Shown here piece after piece: positions 36,372-44,507 of a stretch of DNA of 64,000 nt. The stretch is from NCBI GenBank assembly GCA_963790545.1, contig CAWBPA010000024.1, forward strand, positions 62,001-126,000. Direction: 5' to 3'. Numbering within the stretch: position 1 is the stretch's first letter; the number at the start of each line of letters is the position of its first letter. The position numbers and the translations under genes were made by a program. The DNA is from DATBJG01 sp963790545. Its GTDB lineage: Bacteria > Acidobacteriota > Vicinamibacteria > Vicinamibacterales > JAMQPK01. Under the pieces are notes generated by a model. The model was not told the origin of the DNA. It worked only from the letters and a program-made list of their open reading frames with translations, and made no database searches.

Positions 36372-37644
36372 TCAGTGAATGAACGCCGCGCGCCCGATGT
36401 CTGACAATGCGTCCGATTGGCCGGGAAATGTTGCGAAGTTGTCGTACGAGAACAGCACCACGCCACGCGCCCCAATCTCGCGCGCCGTCAGAATGCTTTC
36501 AATCGTCTCGGAGGACGACAGTCGATACGCACCAATACCGGCCCAGACAGCCTTGTCTCCGGCCAGAACTCGCGCGGACTCAATCTGGGCCCGGAAGGCG
36601 CTCGGATCGGTTGTGTACGCCATGGGACAAATGACATCGAGCAGCCCACGCCCCATCCAGAGCGGCCAGTCCTGCATCCGCCGCGCCACGGCGTCTCGAG
36701 CGTCCGGGAATACGGCAGCACTGACGGTCGCGGTCGGGCGACGTGATTTGACGGCCGCACGCAAACGGACGAGAAGCGCCGTAAGCCTGTCGCGTCGAAA
36801 CTCCCGCCAGCGCTCAGGAAACGCCTCTGCGTAGATAGTCGGTTCCGCCTTGAGCCGCGCATCGAAACGGTTCCGCTCGGTCCGCGTCAAATCGGAAACC
36901 ACGTCGCGTCGAAACCGCGCCAGGGCGGCCGCGCTGTGATCGAAGTCCTCGTTGGGATAGCGGATGTAGTCGAAATGAACGCCATCCACATCGTAGCGTC
37001 TGGCAAGGTCGTCAACCACCGATGTCGTGTACGCCGCCGCCTCGTCTGGAATGGGAGACAGGGTACAGGCCCTCGACCTGGGCGGATAGGGCCCTGACGG
37101 TTCGAACGAGCTTGTCGACGTATTCGGGACGTTTCGGATCGATCCCGGCAAGCTCTCGAGTAAGTGACTTCGGTACCATCAGCCATTCTGGATGACGATG
37201 AACGATGTGCTTCCTGACGGAGGGCAGCTCGTTGACGTTCGCCACCAGATTGACGTTGATCCACGCGTGCACGCGGAGACCTTGCGCGCGGGCCAACCTG
37301 AGGACGGTTGCCAGGGGATCGAAATCGGGCGTCTGACCAGCAAGCGCTGCTGCCCGCGGCTCGACGCCGTTGCGGAAGAACGCATCGCCTCGGCCTCGAA
37401 CCTGGACGAGCAACGTATTGAAACCCGCTGCGCGCGCAGCGTTCACCATCTGCGCGATCGCCTCGGGACTGGTCAGGCTGGCCCTCTGGACCCACAACGC
37501 GCGGACTTCGTCATCAGCCAGCTCACCAGGGGACTGCCGTGCCCACAACGTCTGAACGGCGGCGGCAACGACGACAAGAACGAGGAGTCGCGTAGAGCGA
37601 CGACGCGAACGATGAAGAAGAGAAAGTAGCGGGCCCTTTGCCAA
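36372..37644 (-). CDS. GHL10-type glycosidase-like protein (one frame break)
   Basis: About 423 residues with an N-terminal membrane/signal segment (LLVLVVVAAAVQTLWA). The barrel carries EVRALWVQRASLTSPEAIAQ, FNTLLVQVRGRGDAFF, LRVHAWINVNLVANV, the catalytic-type DVDGVHFDYIRYPNEDFDH and VICPMAYTTDP, all features of the glycosyl hydrolase-like GHL10 (YngK/DUF187) family. The family acts on polysaccharides outside the cytoplasm, specificity unknown. The frame break near 37057 is an extra C in TACCCTG. Confidence 0.85.
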
Positions 37645-37810
37645 ACAGCGCGACTGTAACAGTGGCTGCCGTACGTGTCAAACCCGGCTCTCGGATTTCG
37701 AGAGCCAAAAGCCTCGCCCCGAGCCCCGCCCTTCGAGATCCGAGAGCCTTGCGCCGAGTCCCGCGTTTATAATCGGCCGACATGCCATTCCTCTCGTCCT
37801 CAAAGGAACA

Positions 37811-38761
37811 ATTCTGAGCCTCACGCACGTTGTTGGCCTCGACGTCGGCAGCTCGAAGACGCAGTGCTTTCTCGCCGACGGCGATGGCCGTGTGATCGCC
37901 CGCGCTGAAGGACCCGGGGCAAACATCCGGGTGTTCGGCAAGTTCGAGACCGAGGCGGTCCTGCGCTCGGTCATCGAGTCGGTCGCTGGGATTGAACCGA
38001 TCCCGCTTGCGGCGATCTGTGTGGGAATCGCGGGTGCCGATCGCGAGGAAGATACGACTGTCGTTCGCCGGATCGTCCGCCGGATCGTCAAAACCGAGCG
38101 CATCCTCGTTGTCAACGACGCTCTCATTGCGCTCGAAGCCGGCGTCGGCGATGCCCCCGGCATCGTCATCATCGCGGGCACCGGATCGATCGCGTACGGA
38201 CGGAATGAGCAGTATCGGGCGGCGCGCGCGGGCGGTTGGGGCTACGTGCTCGGCGACGAAGGCAGCGGCTACTGGATGGGACGCCTGGCGCTGCGATCGG
38301 TCGTCCGCGCCTCGGACGGTCGCGGCGACAGGACGGCGCTGTCGCCGCTCATTCTCAATCACTTTGGCGTCACACGCGCGCGTGAGCTCGTGCGTGAGAT
38401 TTACACCCGAGAACTCGGCCCCTCGCAGATTGCACCGCTGGCGAAGTACGTCCAGGCGGCCGTCGAAGAAGGGGACCTTGTCGCCCGTCACATTCTGCAA
38501 GCCGGAGCGCGCGAGCTCGTGGCAGCTGCGGGCTCAGTCGCGTCACAGTTGTCGATGACGGAGGAGTCGTTCACGTTCGTGCTGGCCGGAGGCATTTTCC
38601 GGGCCGTGCCGTGGCTTGGTGACGATCTGCCCAAGCGGCTGCCGGTGGTCGCTCCCCGCAGCCGCACCGAGCTACTCCAGGAGGAACCAGCTCTGGGCGC
38701 GATCAGGCTCGCGATGGCGGAAGCCAGAGGCAGTGCGCGCATCCCAACCTACGGCGACTGA
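37811..38761 (+). CDS. BadF/BadG/BcrA/BcrD-family amino-sugar kinase
   Basis: A ~316-residue ASKHA-fold kinase. Visible motifs are the phosphate-1 loop VVGLDVGSSKTQCFLADGDG, the second loop IIAGTGSIAYGR and the motif GWGYVLGDEGSGYW, characteristic of N-acetylglucosamine/N-acetylmuramic acid kinases. Opposite MurQ, it probably phosphorylates GlcNAc or MurNAc in wall recycling, like clostridial MurK. The start is uncertain: no ATG is in frame before the first motif, and AAAGGA precedes ATT/CTG codons. A one-base error near 37790 joining an ATG at 37782 is an alternative. A TATAAT box lies at 37768. Confidence 0.8.
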   Translation: MLSLTHVVGLDVGSSKTQCFLADGDGRVIARAEGPGANIRVFGKFETEAVLRSVIESVAGIEPIPLAAICVGIAGADREEDTTVVRRIVRRIVKTERILVVNDALIALEAGVGDAPGIVIIAGTGSIAYGRNEQYRAARAGGWGYVLGDEGSGYWMGRLALRSVVRASDGRGDRTALSPLILNHFGVTRARELVREIYTRELGPSQIAPLAKYVQAAVEEGDLVARHILQAGARELVAAAGSVASQLSMTEESFTFVLAGGIFRAVPWLGDDLPKRLPVVAPRSRTELLQEEPALGAIRLAMAEARGSARIPTYGD

Positions 38762-38793
38762 CGCGCCAGCAAAGCCGCACGATTGTCACTAGC

Positions 38794-38894
38794 AAGATCC
38801 GGAGCGTAAGCGACCCTTCGACGAAGCTCAGGGTCGTCCTGAGCGCAGTCGAAGGACGACGGCAGCGCGTGGGGTGGAGCCCCACGCGAACTAA
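38794..38894. repeat. 101-bp interspersed element, copy 2
   Basis: Same edges (AAGATCCGGAGCG ... GCGAACTAA) and same central palindromes as copy 1. Here it lies between two convergent genes, the kinase and murQ, about 30 and 15 bases from their stop codons. Confidence 0.85.
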
Positions 38895-38909
38895 TAGAAG
38901 GCCCGCGTC

Positions 38910-39854
38910 TCACCCAGCGTTCAGCAGCTCTTTGAGGCGCGGCTCGAGATCTTCCCGGATGGCTTGACGCACCGAGTCGTCCGCTTTCTTGAGGCGGACA
39001 AGGGCCTTCGGGTAGGTGAGATCCGCTTTGTGCATGACAATCGCGGCTTTGGTGTTCCAGCGGGCGCTGCGTAGCAGCTTGTCCGAGTCGTCGTACTCCA
39101 GGCCTGTGACAATCATGACAATCCGGCGGGCGCGATCGCGCAACTTTTCCGACCCCGTCTGAACATCGACCATCAGATTGCCGTAGGTCTTGCCGATCCG
39201 GACCATCGCGGCCGTCGTCAGCATGTTCAGCACCATCTTCGTGGCGGTACCTGCCTTGAGGCGCGTGGAACCGGCAATGACCTCGGCGCCTACCGCAGGG
39301 GCAATGGTGAGATCGACAAACGTCTGCAGCTCGGTTCCCGGGTCGCACGTCACGAAAATGATCTTCGAACCGGCCTTGCGCGCAAACGTGAGAGCGCCGC
39401 GAACGAACTGCGTCATGCCACTGGCCGAAACGCCCACAACCACGTCTCTGCGCGTCGGACGCAGCCGCTTGATCGATCGGGCACCATCGTCGTACCGATC
39501 CTCGACGCCCTCTTTGGCATGCAGGACGGCGTTGCGTCCCCCCGCCATGATGGCCTGAACCATGGCCGCGGGCGTGCCGAACGTCGGCGGCATTTCAGCC
39601 GATTCGAGAATGCCCAGACGACCGCTGGTGCCGGCACCGACGAAAATGACCCGGCCGCCCTTGCGGAAACTCTGGACGATGATGTCCACACCCAGCGCAA
39701 TACGCGATTTTTCACGGTGGACGGCCGCCAGGACTTTGCGGTCATCCTGCATCATCAACTCGACGATGTCGCTCGAGGAGAGTTTGTCGAGCCCTAGCGT
39801 GGCGGGATTGATCGCCTCGGTGGGAAGTTCCTCCCACTTCGACCGATGAGGCAT
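38910..39854 (-). CDS. murQ: N-acetylmuramic acid 6-phosphate etherase
   Basis: A 314-residue SIS-domain lyase that cleaves the lactyl ether of MurNAc-6-P to give GlcNAc-6-P and lactate during peptidoglycan recycling. Signatures: ESAEMPPTFGTP, VIFVGAGTSGRLGILES, GVSASGMTQFVRGAL and GSTRLKAGTATKMVLNMLTT. The start MPHRSKWEELPTE gives the usual family length. The kinase gene faces it, separated by the 101-bp repeat. Confidence 0.94.
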   Translation of the reverse strand: MPHRSKWEELPTEAINPATLGLDKLSSSDIVELMMQDDRKVLAAVHREKSRIALGVDIIVQSFRKGGRVIFVGAGTSGRLGILESAEMPPTFGTPAAMVQAIMAGGRNAVLHAKEGVEDRYDDGARSIKRLRPTRRDVVVGVSASGMTQFVRGALTFARKAGSKIIFVTCDPGTELQTFVDLTIAPAVGAEVIAGSTRLKAGTATKMVLNMLTTAAMVRIGKTYGNLMVDVQTGSEKLRDRARRIVMIVTGLEYDDSDKLLRSARWNTKAAIVMHKADLTYPKALVRLKKADDSVRQAIREDLEPRLKELLNAG

Positions 39855-39969
39855 TTCTACAGAACCTTCGCTCGTCGCGAGGTGCGGCCTCGCAGCCGAC
39901 AAGTAACCGCGCATAGTAGCGCCGGGCTCCCGGGTGTGTCAACCTAGGGCAGTTTTCAAAACGACTTCC

Positions 39970-40894
39970 ATGGTTGGTCCCGAAACATCAGCACGGCTCC
40001 TCGAGACCTATCTCGACCATCTCCGGATCGAGCGGCGCCTTGCCGATCACACGCTCGAAAGCTATCAACGGGACCTGCTCAAGCTCGCCCAGTTTGCCGC
40101 CGGTCGAAGCCAGACGCTCGAGTTGCTGGATCGGCACGATCTGGATCGGTTCGTTCAGGAGCTGTCCGGGCAAGGTTTGTCCCCGCGCTCGGTAAGCCGG
40201 GCCGTCGCCGCGGTCAGAAGTTTCTACCGGTTCGTGACCCTCGAGCGCCGGCGCGATCAGAACCCGGCCGAAGATCTCCAGGCACCGCGCGCGTGGCCGG
40301 CCCTTCCGAAGTTCCTCTCGGCTGAAGAGGTCGACCGCCTCATTCAGATACCCGACACCACGACGGTGCGCGGGCTTCGCGATCGCGCACTCATCGAGCT
40401 TCTCTATGCAACCGGCCTCCGCGTTTCGGAGCTGGTGCAGCTGCGGGTGACCGACGTCAACCTCGAAGCCGCGTACCTGTCGTGTACGGGGAAAGGCGGA
40501 AAGCAGCGCGTCGTGCCGATTGGTGACGAAGCCAGCTCCTGGGTCAGCCGCTACCTTTCCACGGCGCGGCCGGCGCTCGTGGGCCGGAAAGCGCACGGGA
40601 AACCTGGCGGGGCGGAGCGCTTGTTCGTGAACGCGCGCGGGGGTCGCGCGCTGTCCCGCGTCGGGTTCTGGAAGATCCTCAAGCAGTGACGCCACAAAGG
40701 CGGGGTTGGGACGAGCGTTGAGTCCACATGTGCTGCGCCACTCGTTCGCCACGCACCTGCTCGACCGCGGCGCGGACCTGCGGGCCATCCAGCTCATGCT
40801 GGGTCATGCGGATTTGTCCACCACGCAGATCTACACCCACGTACTCGAGGCGCGCCTTCGAGTCGTCTACGACAAATATCATCCGCGTCCGTAA
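39970..40894 (+). CDS. XerC/XerD tyrosine recombinase (one frame break)
   Basis: About 307 residues, the normal size for the recombinases that resolve chromosome dimers at dif. The N-terminal SAM-like domain (YLDHLRIERRLADHTLESYQ) is followed by the catalytic residues Arg in YATGLRVSELVQLR, Lys in GKGGKQRVVPI, His-x-x-Arg in HVLRHSFATHLLDRGA, His in LGHADLSTTQ and Tyr in IYTHV. The frame break near 40688 is an extra T in CAGTGACGCC. XerC and XerD cannot be told apart here. No integration signs surround it, so it is chromosomal rather than phage. Confidence 0.9.
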
Positions 40895-40903
40895 GAGTGT
40901 GAT

Positions 40904-40995
40904 GCGAAATTACGTCGTAGGGCGGGCCTTGCTTTGTAGGTCCGCCTGGAGCCGGGTCCAAAGAGCAGGACCCGGCCTACGTACGGCAATTTCGC
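40904..40995. repeat. Branched palindromic element
   Basis: The outer arms GCGAAATT-ACGT-CGTAGG and CCTACG-TACGG-CAATTTCGC enclose two inner hairpins, GCGGgCC/GGtCCGC and CCGGGTCC/GGACCCGG. The ~92 bp can fold into a three-armed structure. It carries the GTAGG/CCTAC borders seen in the other GC hairpins of this window. No gene occurs between here and metK. Confidence 0.65.
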
Positions 40996-41076
40996 CACGC
41001 GCGTCAAAGAGTCCGCGCTGGGGTCCGCGTCGGTGAAACGAGAAAAGCATCAACAGTGCGTCAAAACCCACATTTG

Positions 41077-41104
41077 TTGGACAGCTTTAGCGTCCTTTGA
41101 TAAA
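41077..41104 (+). promoter_or_regulatory. Candidate promoter of metK
   Basis: TTGGAC and GATAAA are separated by 16 bases, a fair housekeeping-sigma match, and would give a leader of about 135 nt before metK. The leader has a TCACCC-gtat-GGGTGGT hairpin but no SAM-riboswitch consensus that I recognise. Confidence 0.4.
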
Positions 41105-41247
41105 GTGTCTCGGTTCTGGAGGGCCGTAAATATCACCCGTATGGGTGGTACGTGCGCCTCCGCCGCACATAACTTCACCAGCGCTGGACGACGCGACCGA
41201 CCCCGGTGTGCGACGGACGTGCGCGCCTAGCTCAGGAGTTCTACGCA

Positions 41248-42399
41248 ATGCATCGTGACGGGCGATATCTGTTCACGTCCGAGTCGGTCACCGAAGGTCA
41301 TCCCGACAAAATCGCCGACCAGATTTCAGACGGCATTCTTGATGCGATCCTCGCGCAGGATCCCATGAGCCGAGTTGCCTGTGAGACGCTGGTCACGACG
41401 GGGATTGCCATTGTCGCCGGTGAAATCACCACCAAGGCGTCAATCGATTACCAGAAGATCGTCCGCAACACCATCAAGGATGTCGGCTACACCGACGCCA
41501 AGTTCGGATTCGACTACGAAACCTGCGCCGTCCTCTCCTCGATCCACGAGCAGTCGGGCGACATTGCGATGGGCGTGGACACCGGGGGCGCGGGGGACCA
41601 GGGGTTGATGTTCGGCTTCGCGTGCACCGAGACGGAAGAGCTGATGCCGCTGCCCATCATGCTGGCGCACAAGCTCTGCAAAGGGCTGTCCTGCGCTCGT
41701 CGCGATGGTGTCATGGACTACCTGCGACCCGACGGCAAGTCGCAGGTGACGATCGAGTATGAAGGCAGCAAGCCCGTCCGCGTCGATGCCGTCGTCGTCT
41801 CGAGTCAGCATAGCGCCGAAGTCACCAACGACCAGCTGCGCAAGGACGTCATCGAGAAGATCGTCAAGCCTGTCGTGCCTGCCGAGATGATGGACAAGGA
41901 AACCAAGATCTACGTCAATCCGACCGGACGGTTCGTCGTGGGCGGCCCCCATGGAGACGCGGGCGTGACCGGACGCAAGATCATTGTCGACACATACGGC
42001 GGGGCGGCCCCGCACGGCGGCGGCGCGTTCTCGGGCAAGGATCCCACGAAAGTGGACCGGTCGGCCTGCTACATGGGCCGTTACATTGCCAAGAACTGCG
42101 TGGCCGCTGGTTTTGCCGATCGCATCCTCGTACAGCTGGCGTATGCCATCGGCGTCGCGGATCCCGTGTCCGTGATGGTCAATACCTTTGGCACGGGCCG
42201 CATTCCCGACGAGAAAATCACTGAGCTCGTGCGCGCGCAGTTCAAGCTCACCCCGCGCGGCATCATGGAGGAGCTCGAGTTGCGTCGGCCCATCTACCGC
42301 AAGACAGCAGCCTTCGGGCACTTCGGTCGGACGGAACCTGAATTCGCGTGGGAGCGGACCGATCGGGTCAACGCGCTCCGCGCGGGTGCTGGTCTCTAA
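41248..42399 (+). CDS. metK: S-adenosylmethionine synthase
   Basis: Makes SAM from methionine and ATP. The 383-residue length is normal. Signatures: FTSESVTEGHPDKIADQISD with the metal and substrate residues, GDIAMGVDTGGAGDQGLMFG, VVGGPHGDAGVTGRKIIVDT and GGGAFSGKDPTKVDRS. The start MHRDGRYLF has CAGGAG seven bases upstream; the open frame extends further up but lacks support. Together with ahcY three kilobases on, it forms a SAM-cycle neighbourhood. Confidence 0.97.
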   Translation: MHRDGRYLFTSESVTEGHPDKIADQISDGILDAILAQDPMSRVACETLVTTGIAIVAGEITTKASIDYQKIVRNTIKDVGYTDAKFGFDYETCAVLSSIHEQSGDIAMGVDTGGAGDQGLMFGFACTETEELMPLPIMLAHKLCKGLSCARRDGVMDYLRPDGKSQVTIEYEGSKPVRVDAVVVSSQHSAEVTNDQLRKDVIEKIVKPVVPAEMMDKETKIYVNPTGRFVVGGPHGDAGVTGRKIIVDTYGGAAPHGGGAFSGKDPTKVDRSACYMGRYIAKNCVAAGFADRILVQLAYAIGVADPVSVMVNTFGTGRIPDEKITELVRAQFKLTPRGIMEELELRRPIYRKTAAFGHFGRTEPEFAWERTDRVNALRAGAGL

Positions 42400-42419
42400 G
42401 CACGGTCATTCGCTCTCCG

Positions 42420-42443
42420 AAGGCGGGTCGCTGGACCCGCCTT
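42420..42443. terminator. Hairpin downstream of metK
   Basis: AAGGCGGGTC-gctg-GACCCGCCTT followed by CCTATCT. It is the same core as the GC hairpin repeats and sits 20 bases after the stop, a likely transcription end. Confidence 0.55.
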
Positions 42444-42517
42444 CCTATCTGGCTCTCATCCTATAGACTAAAAGGTCTGCGCTACGCTGGCGCGAGACGC
42501 GCTACGATGGCGAGGGC

Positions 42518-44233
42518 ATGAACCCGCTTTCTTTGTCGCGGCCACCCAGCCGTAAACGGAAAGCGTTGCTGACGGCGGCGGTCATGCTCGCGGTCGCCGG
42601 CAGTCTCGTCGTCTTCTCGCTTCCACCCCAGCGTCTCGATCTCACGACACGACCCGGCGTCGGGTCGACTACTGTCGCCGGCGTCTTCCATGTCCACACA
42701 TCACGATCGGACGGCACTGGAACGCCTGAGGAGATTGCTGCGGCGGCCGCTCGTTCCGGGTTGCAGTTTGTGATCTTCACGGACCATGGAGACGGCACGC
42801 GCGCGCCCGATCCACCGCAGTATCGCCATGGCGTACTTAGCGTCGACGCGGTCGAGATCAGCACCACCAACGGACACTATGTTGCACTGGGGATGCCCGT
42901 TGCACCGTACCCGCTCGGCGGCGAGGCACGCGACGTGGTCGAGGATGTCGAACGACTTGGTGGATTCGGAATCGTGGCCCATCCCGATTCGATGAAGGAG
43001 ACGTTGCAATGGCGCGAATGGGCGACGTCGCCTCCCGCGATCGAGTGGCTGAACGCCGACACGGAATGGCGGGATGAAACGTACGCACAGCTTGGCCGTG
43101 CGCTGATGACGTATCCCATACGGCCCGCCGAATCGCTGGGGTCGCTTCTCGATCGACCTGACAGCACGCTGCGGCGCTGGGACGAAATGACGCGTCACCG
43201 GAGAGTTGTCGCGCTACCGGGAAGCGATGCACATGCCCGACTTGGATGGCGGAACGAAGCGGACGACCCTTATAGCAACCGGATCCTGCTTCGGCTTCCG
43301 TCGTACAAAAACATGTTCTCGACGTTCTCGATGCGTGTCGAGTTGGATCGTCCTCTTGCCGAAAATCCGGTCGCCGATGCCACCGCGCTCATCGACGCCC
43401 TGCGAGGTGGCCGTGTGTACTCGGTTGTGGATAGCTTTGCCGGACCCGCGCAGTTCGATTTTCTCGTCCGCAGTGGCAACGCGCAAGCTCGACAGGGAGA
43501 GTTCCTCCAGCCCGATGATGGGCTTGTCGTCGAAGTGCAGGCGAATGGTCCGCCTGAATCCACAATCGTGCTGCTCCGTGACGGTCGGCAGATTGCCGAA
43601 GCGCCAGGACCAGGATTACGGCATGAGTTGCCGGGATCGCAGGCCGTACTGCGTGCTGAGGTGCGGCTGGCCGGACGACAAACGCCCTGGCTGTTGAGTA
43701 ATCCGGTTTACGTCGCGCAGCAGACGGCACCGGTCGATCCACTGCCGCCGCCGGTTACGGCGACCAGAAAGCTCGATGAGCCGGATGCGGAGCGTCGCTG
43801 GCACATCGAACAATTGTCGGGCGCGAACGGGGTGTTGGAACGCTCGGGCAGTGGTCCCACCACGTTCCGCTATAGCCTCGCTCCAGATACTCGCAGCCAG
43901 TCGGTCGCCCTGGTGATGCCGGAGGGCGCCACCTTGTGGGAGTACGATCGCGTGTCATTTCGGGCGAGCGCGACCATGCCGATGCGGCTGTCAGTGCAGC
44001 TTCGACAGCCCGGCGGTCAGGACGGTCAACGGTGGCGTCGCTCCGTGTACCTCGACACTGTGGCTCGCAACGTCACCGTTCATTTCTCGGACCTCCGCCC
44101 GGCCAGCTCCACGGGAGGATTGAAACCTGATATGGCGCAAGTGGACGATCTGCTGTTTGTGGTCGACACCGTCAACACGAAACCTGGAACCTCCGGCGCT
44201 GTGACCTTCGAGGCCCTGTCCCTTCAACGCTGA
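42518..44233 (+). CDS. Exported PHP-domain phosphoesterase-like protein
   Basis: A 571-residue protein with an N-terminal signal/anchor (KRKALLTAAVMLAVAGSLVVFSL). The PHP domain (about residues 50-330) has metal ligands in FHVHTSRSDGTG, IFTDHGDG, GIVAHPDS and LPGSDAHARLG. An Ig-like middle part follows (VEVQANGPPESTIVLLRDGR), then a C-terminal beta-sandwich resembling a carbohydrate-binding or CIA30-like module. PHP enzymes hydrolyse phosphoesters using three metals; a secreted form is unusual and its substrate is unknown. It stands alone between metK and the ahcY leader. Confidence 0.8.
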   Translation: MNPLSLSRPPSRKRKALLTAAVMLAVAGSLVVFSLPPQRLDLTTRPGVGSTTVAGVFHVHTSRSDGTGTPEEIAAAAARSGLQFVIFTDHGDGTRAPDPPQYRHGVLSVDAVEISTTNGHYVALGMPVAPYPLGGEARDVVEDVERLGGFGIVAHPDSMKETLQWREWATSPPAIEWLNADTEWRDETYAQLGRALMTYPIRPAESLGSLLDRPDSTLRRWDEMTRHRRVVALPGSDAHARLGWRNEADDPYSNRILLRLPSYKNMFSTFSMRVELDRPLAENPVADATALIDALRGGRVYSVVDSFAGPAQFDFLVRSGNAQARQGEFLQPDDGLVVEVQANGPPESTIVLLRDGRQIAEAPGPGLRHELPGSQAVLRAEVRLAGRQTPWLLSNPVYVAQQTAPVDPLPPPVTATRKLDEPDAERRWHIEQLSGANGVLERSGSGPTTFRYSLAPDTRSQSVALVMPEGATLWEYDRVSFRASATMPMRLSVQLRQPGGQDGQRWRRSVYLDTVARNVTVHFSDLRPASSTGGLKPDMAQVDDLLFVVDTVNTKPGTSGAVTFEALSLQR

Positions 44234-44284
44234 CCGCTCCTATACAGTTTGGCAGGCGCACTACCATTCGGGCCGAATTGCTGG

Positions 44285-44290
44285 TAAAAT
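44285..44290 (+). promoter_or_regulatory. -10 box of ahcY
   Basis: TAAAAT lies seven bases before the first riboswitch stem, so transcription would begin at its 5' edge. No convincing -35 box is present at the right distance. Confidence 0.45.
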
Positions 44291-44297
44291 CTCGGAC

Positions 44298-44356
44298 GCT
44301 GAGGAGCGTTGCACTCCCCGACAGGGGGACCAGGCTCAGTGTAATAAACGGCGCTC
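44298..44356 (+). ncRNA. SAH riboswitch controlling ahcY
   Basis: Matches the S-adenosylhomocysteine riboswitch consensus: GAGGAGCG-TTGC, then a CCCC-gaca-GGGG hairpin, CCAGGCTCAG and AACGGCGCTC. Stem P1 is CTGAG/CTCAG, and GAGCG can pair with CGCTC to form the pseudoknot. These RNAs bind SAH and switch on genes that clear it, so location ahead of ahcY is exactly the known context. Confidence 0.88.
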
Positions 44357-44390
44357 GCACAGTTAATTCGTGCGGGCGCTTTTGTGTTTT
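44350..44390 (+). terminator. Intrinsic terminator overlapping the SAH riboswitch
   Basis: GCGCTCGCAC-agttaattc-GTGCGGGCGC followed by TTTTGTGTTTT. Its 5' arm shares GCGCTC with the riboswitch pseudoknot strand, so SAH binding should prevent the hairpin from forming. This suggests control by antitermination. Confidence 0.75.
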
Positions 44391-44507
44391 CAGCCACACA
44401 AGCGAGCCGCCTCGTGGGTCAACCGCCTGCGTGAGCTTCGGCAAGCCTCGCCGCAGCATCAAGAGCGGAGGCTGGCAATCCCCACGAATCAAGAGAGGAG
44501 TCCAATC

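Noticed and set aside
37749..37773. Full promoter ahead of the sugar kinase
   Set aside because: TATAAT is perfect, but the only -35-like TTGCGC is 13 bases away, too close.
39970..40894. Tyrosine recombinase as a sign of a prophage or integrative element
   Set aside because: Length and motifs fit chromosomal XerC/D, and there are no phage genes, att repeats or tRNA nearby.
41033..41247. SAM riboswitch upstream of metK
   Set aside because: None of the SAM-I, SAM-II or related consensus blocks is visible in the leader.
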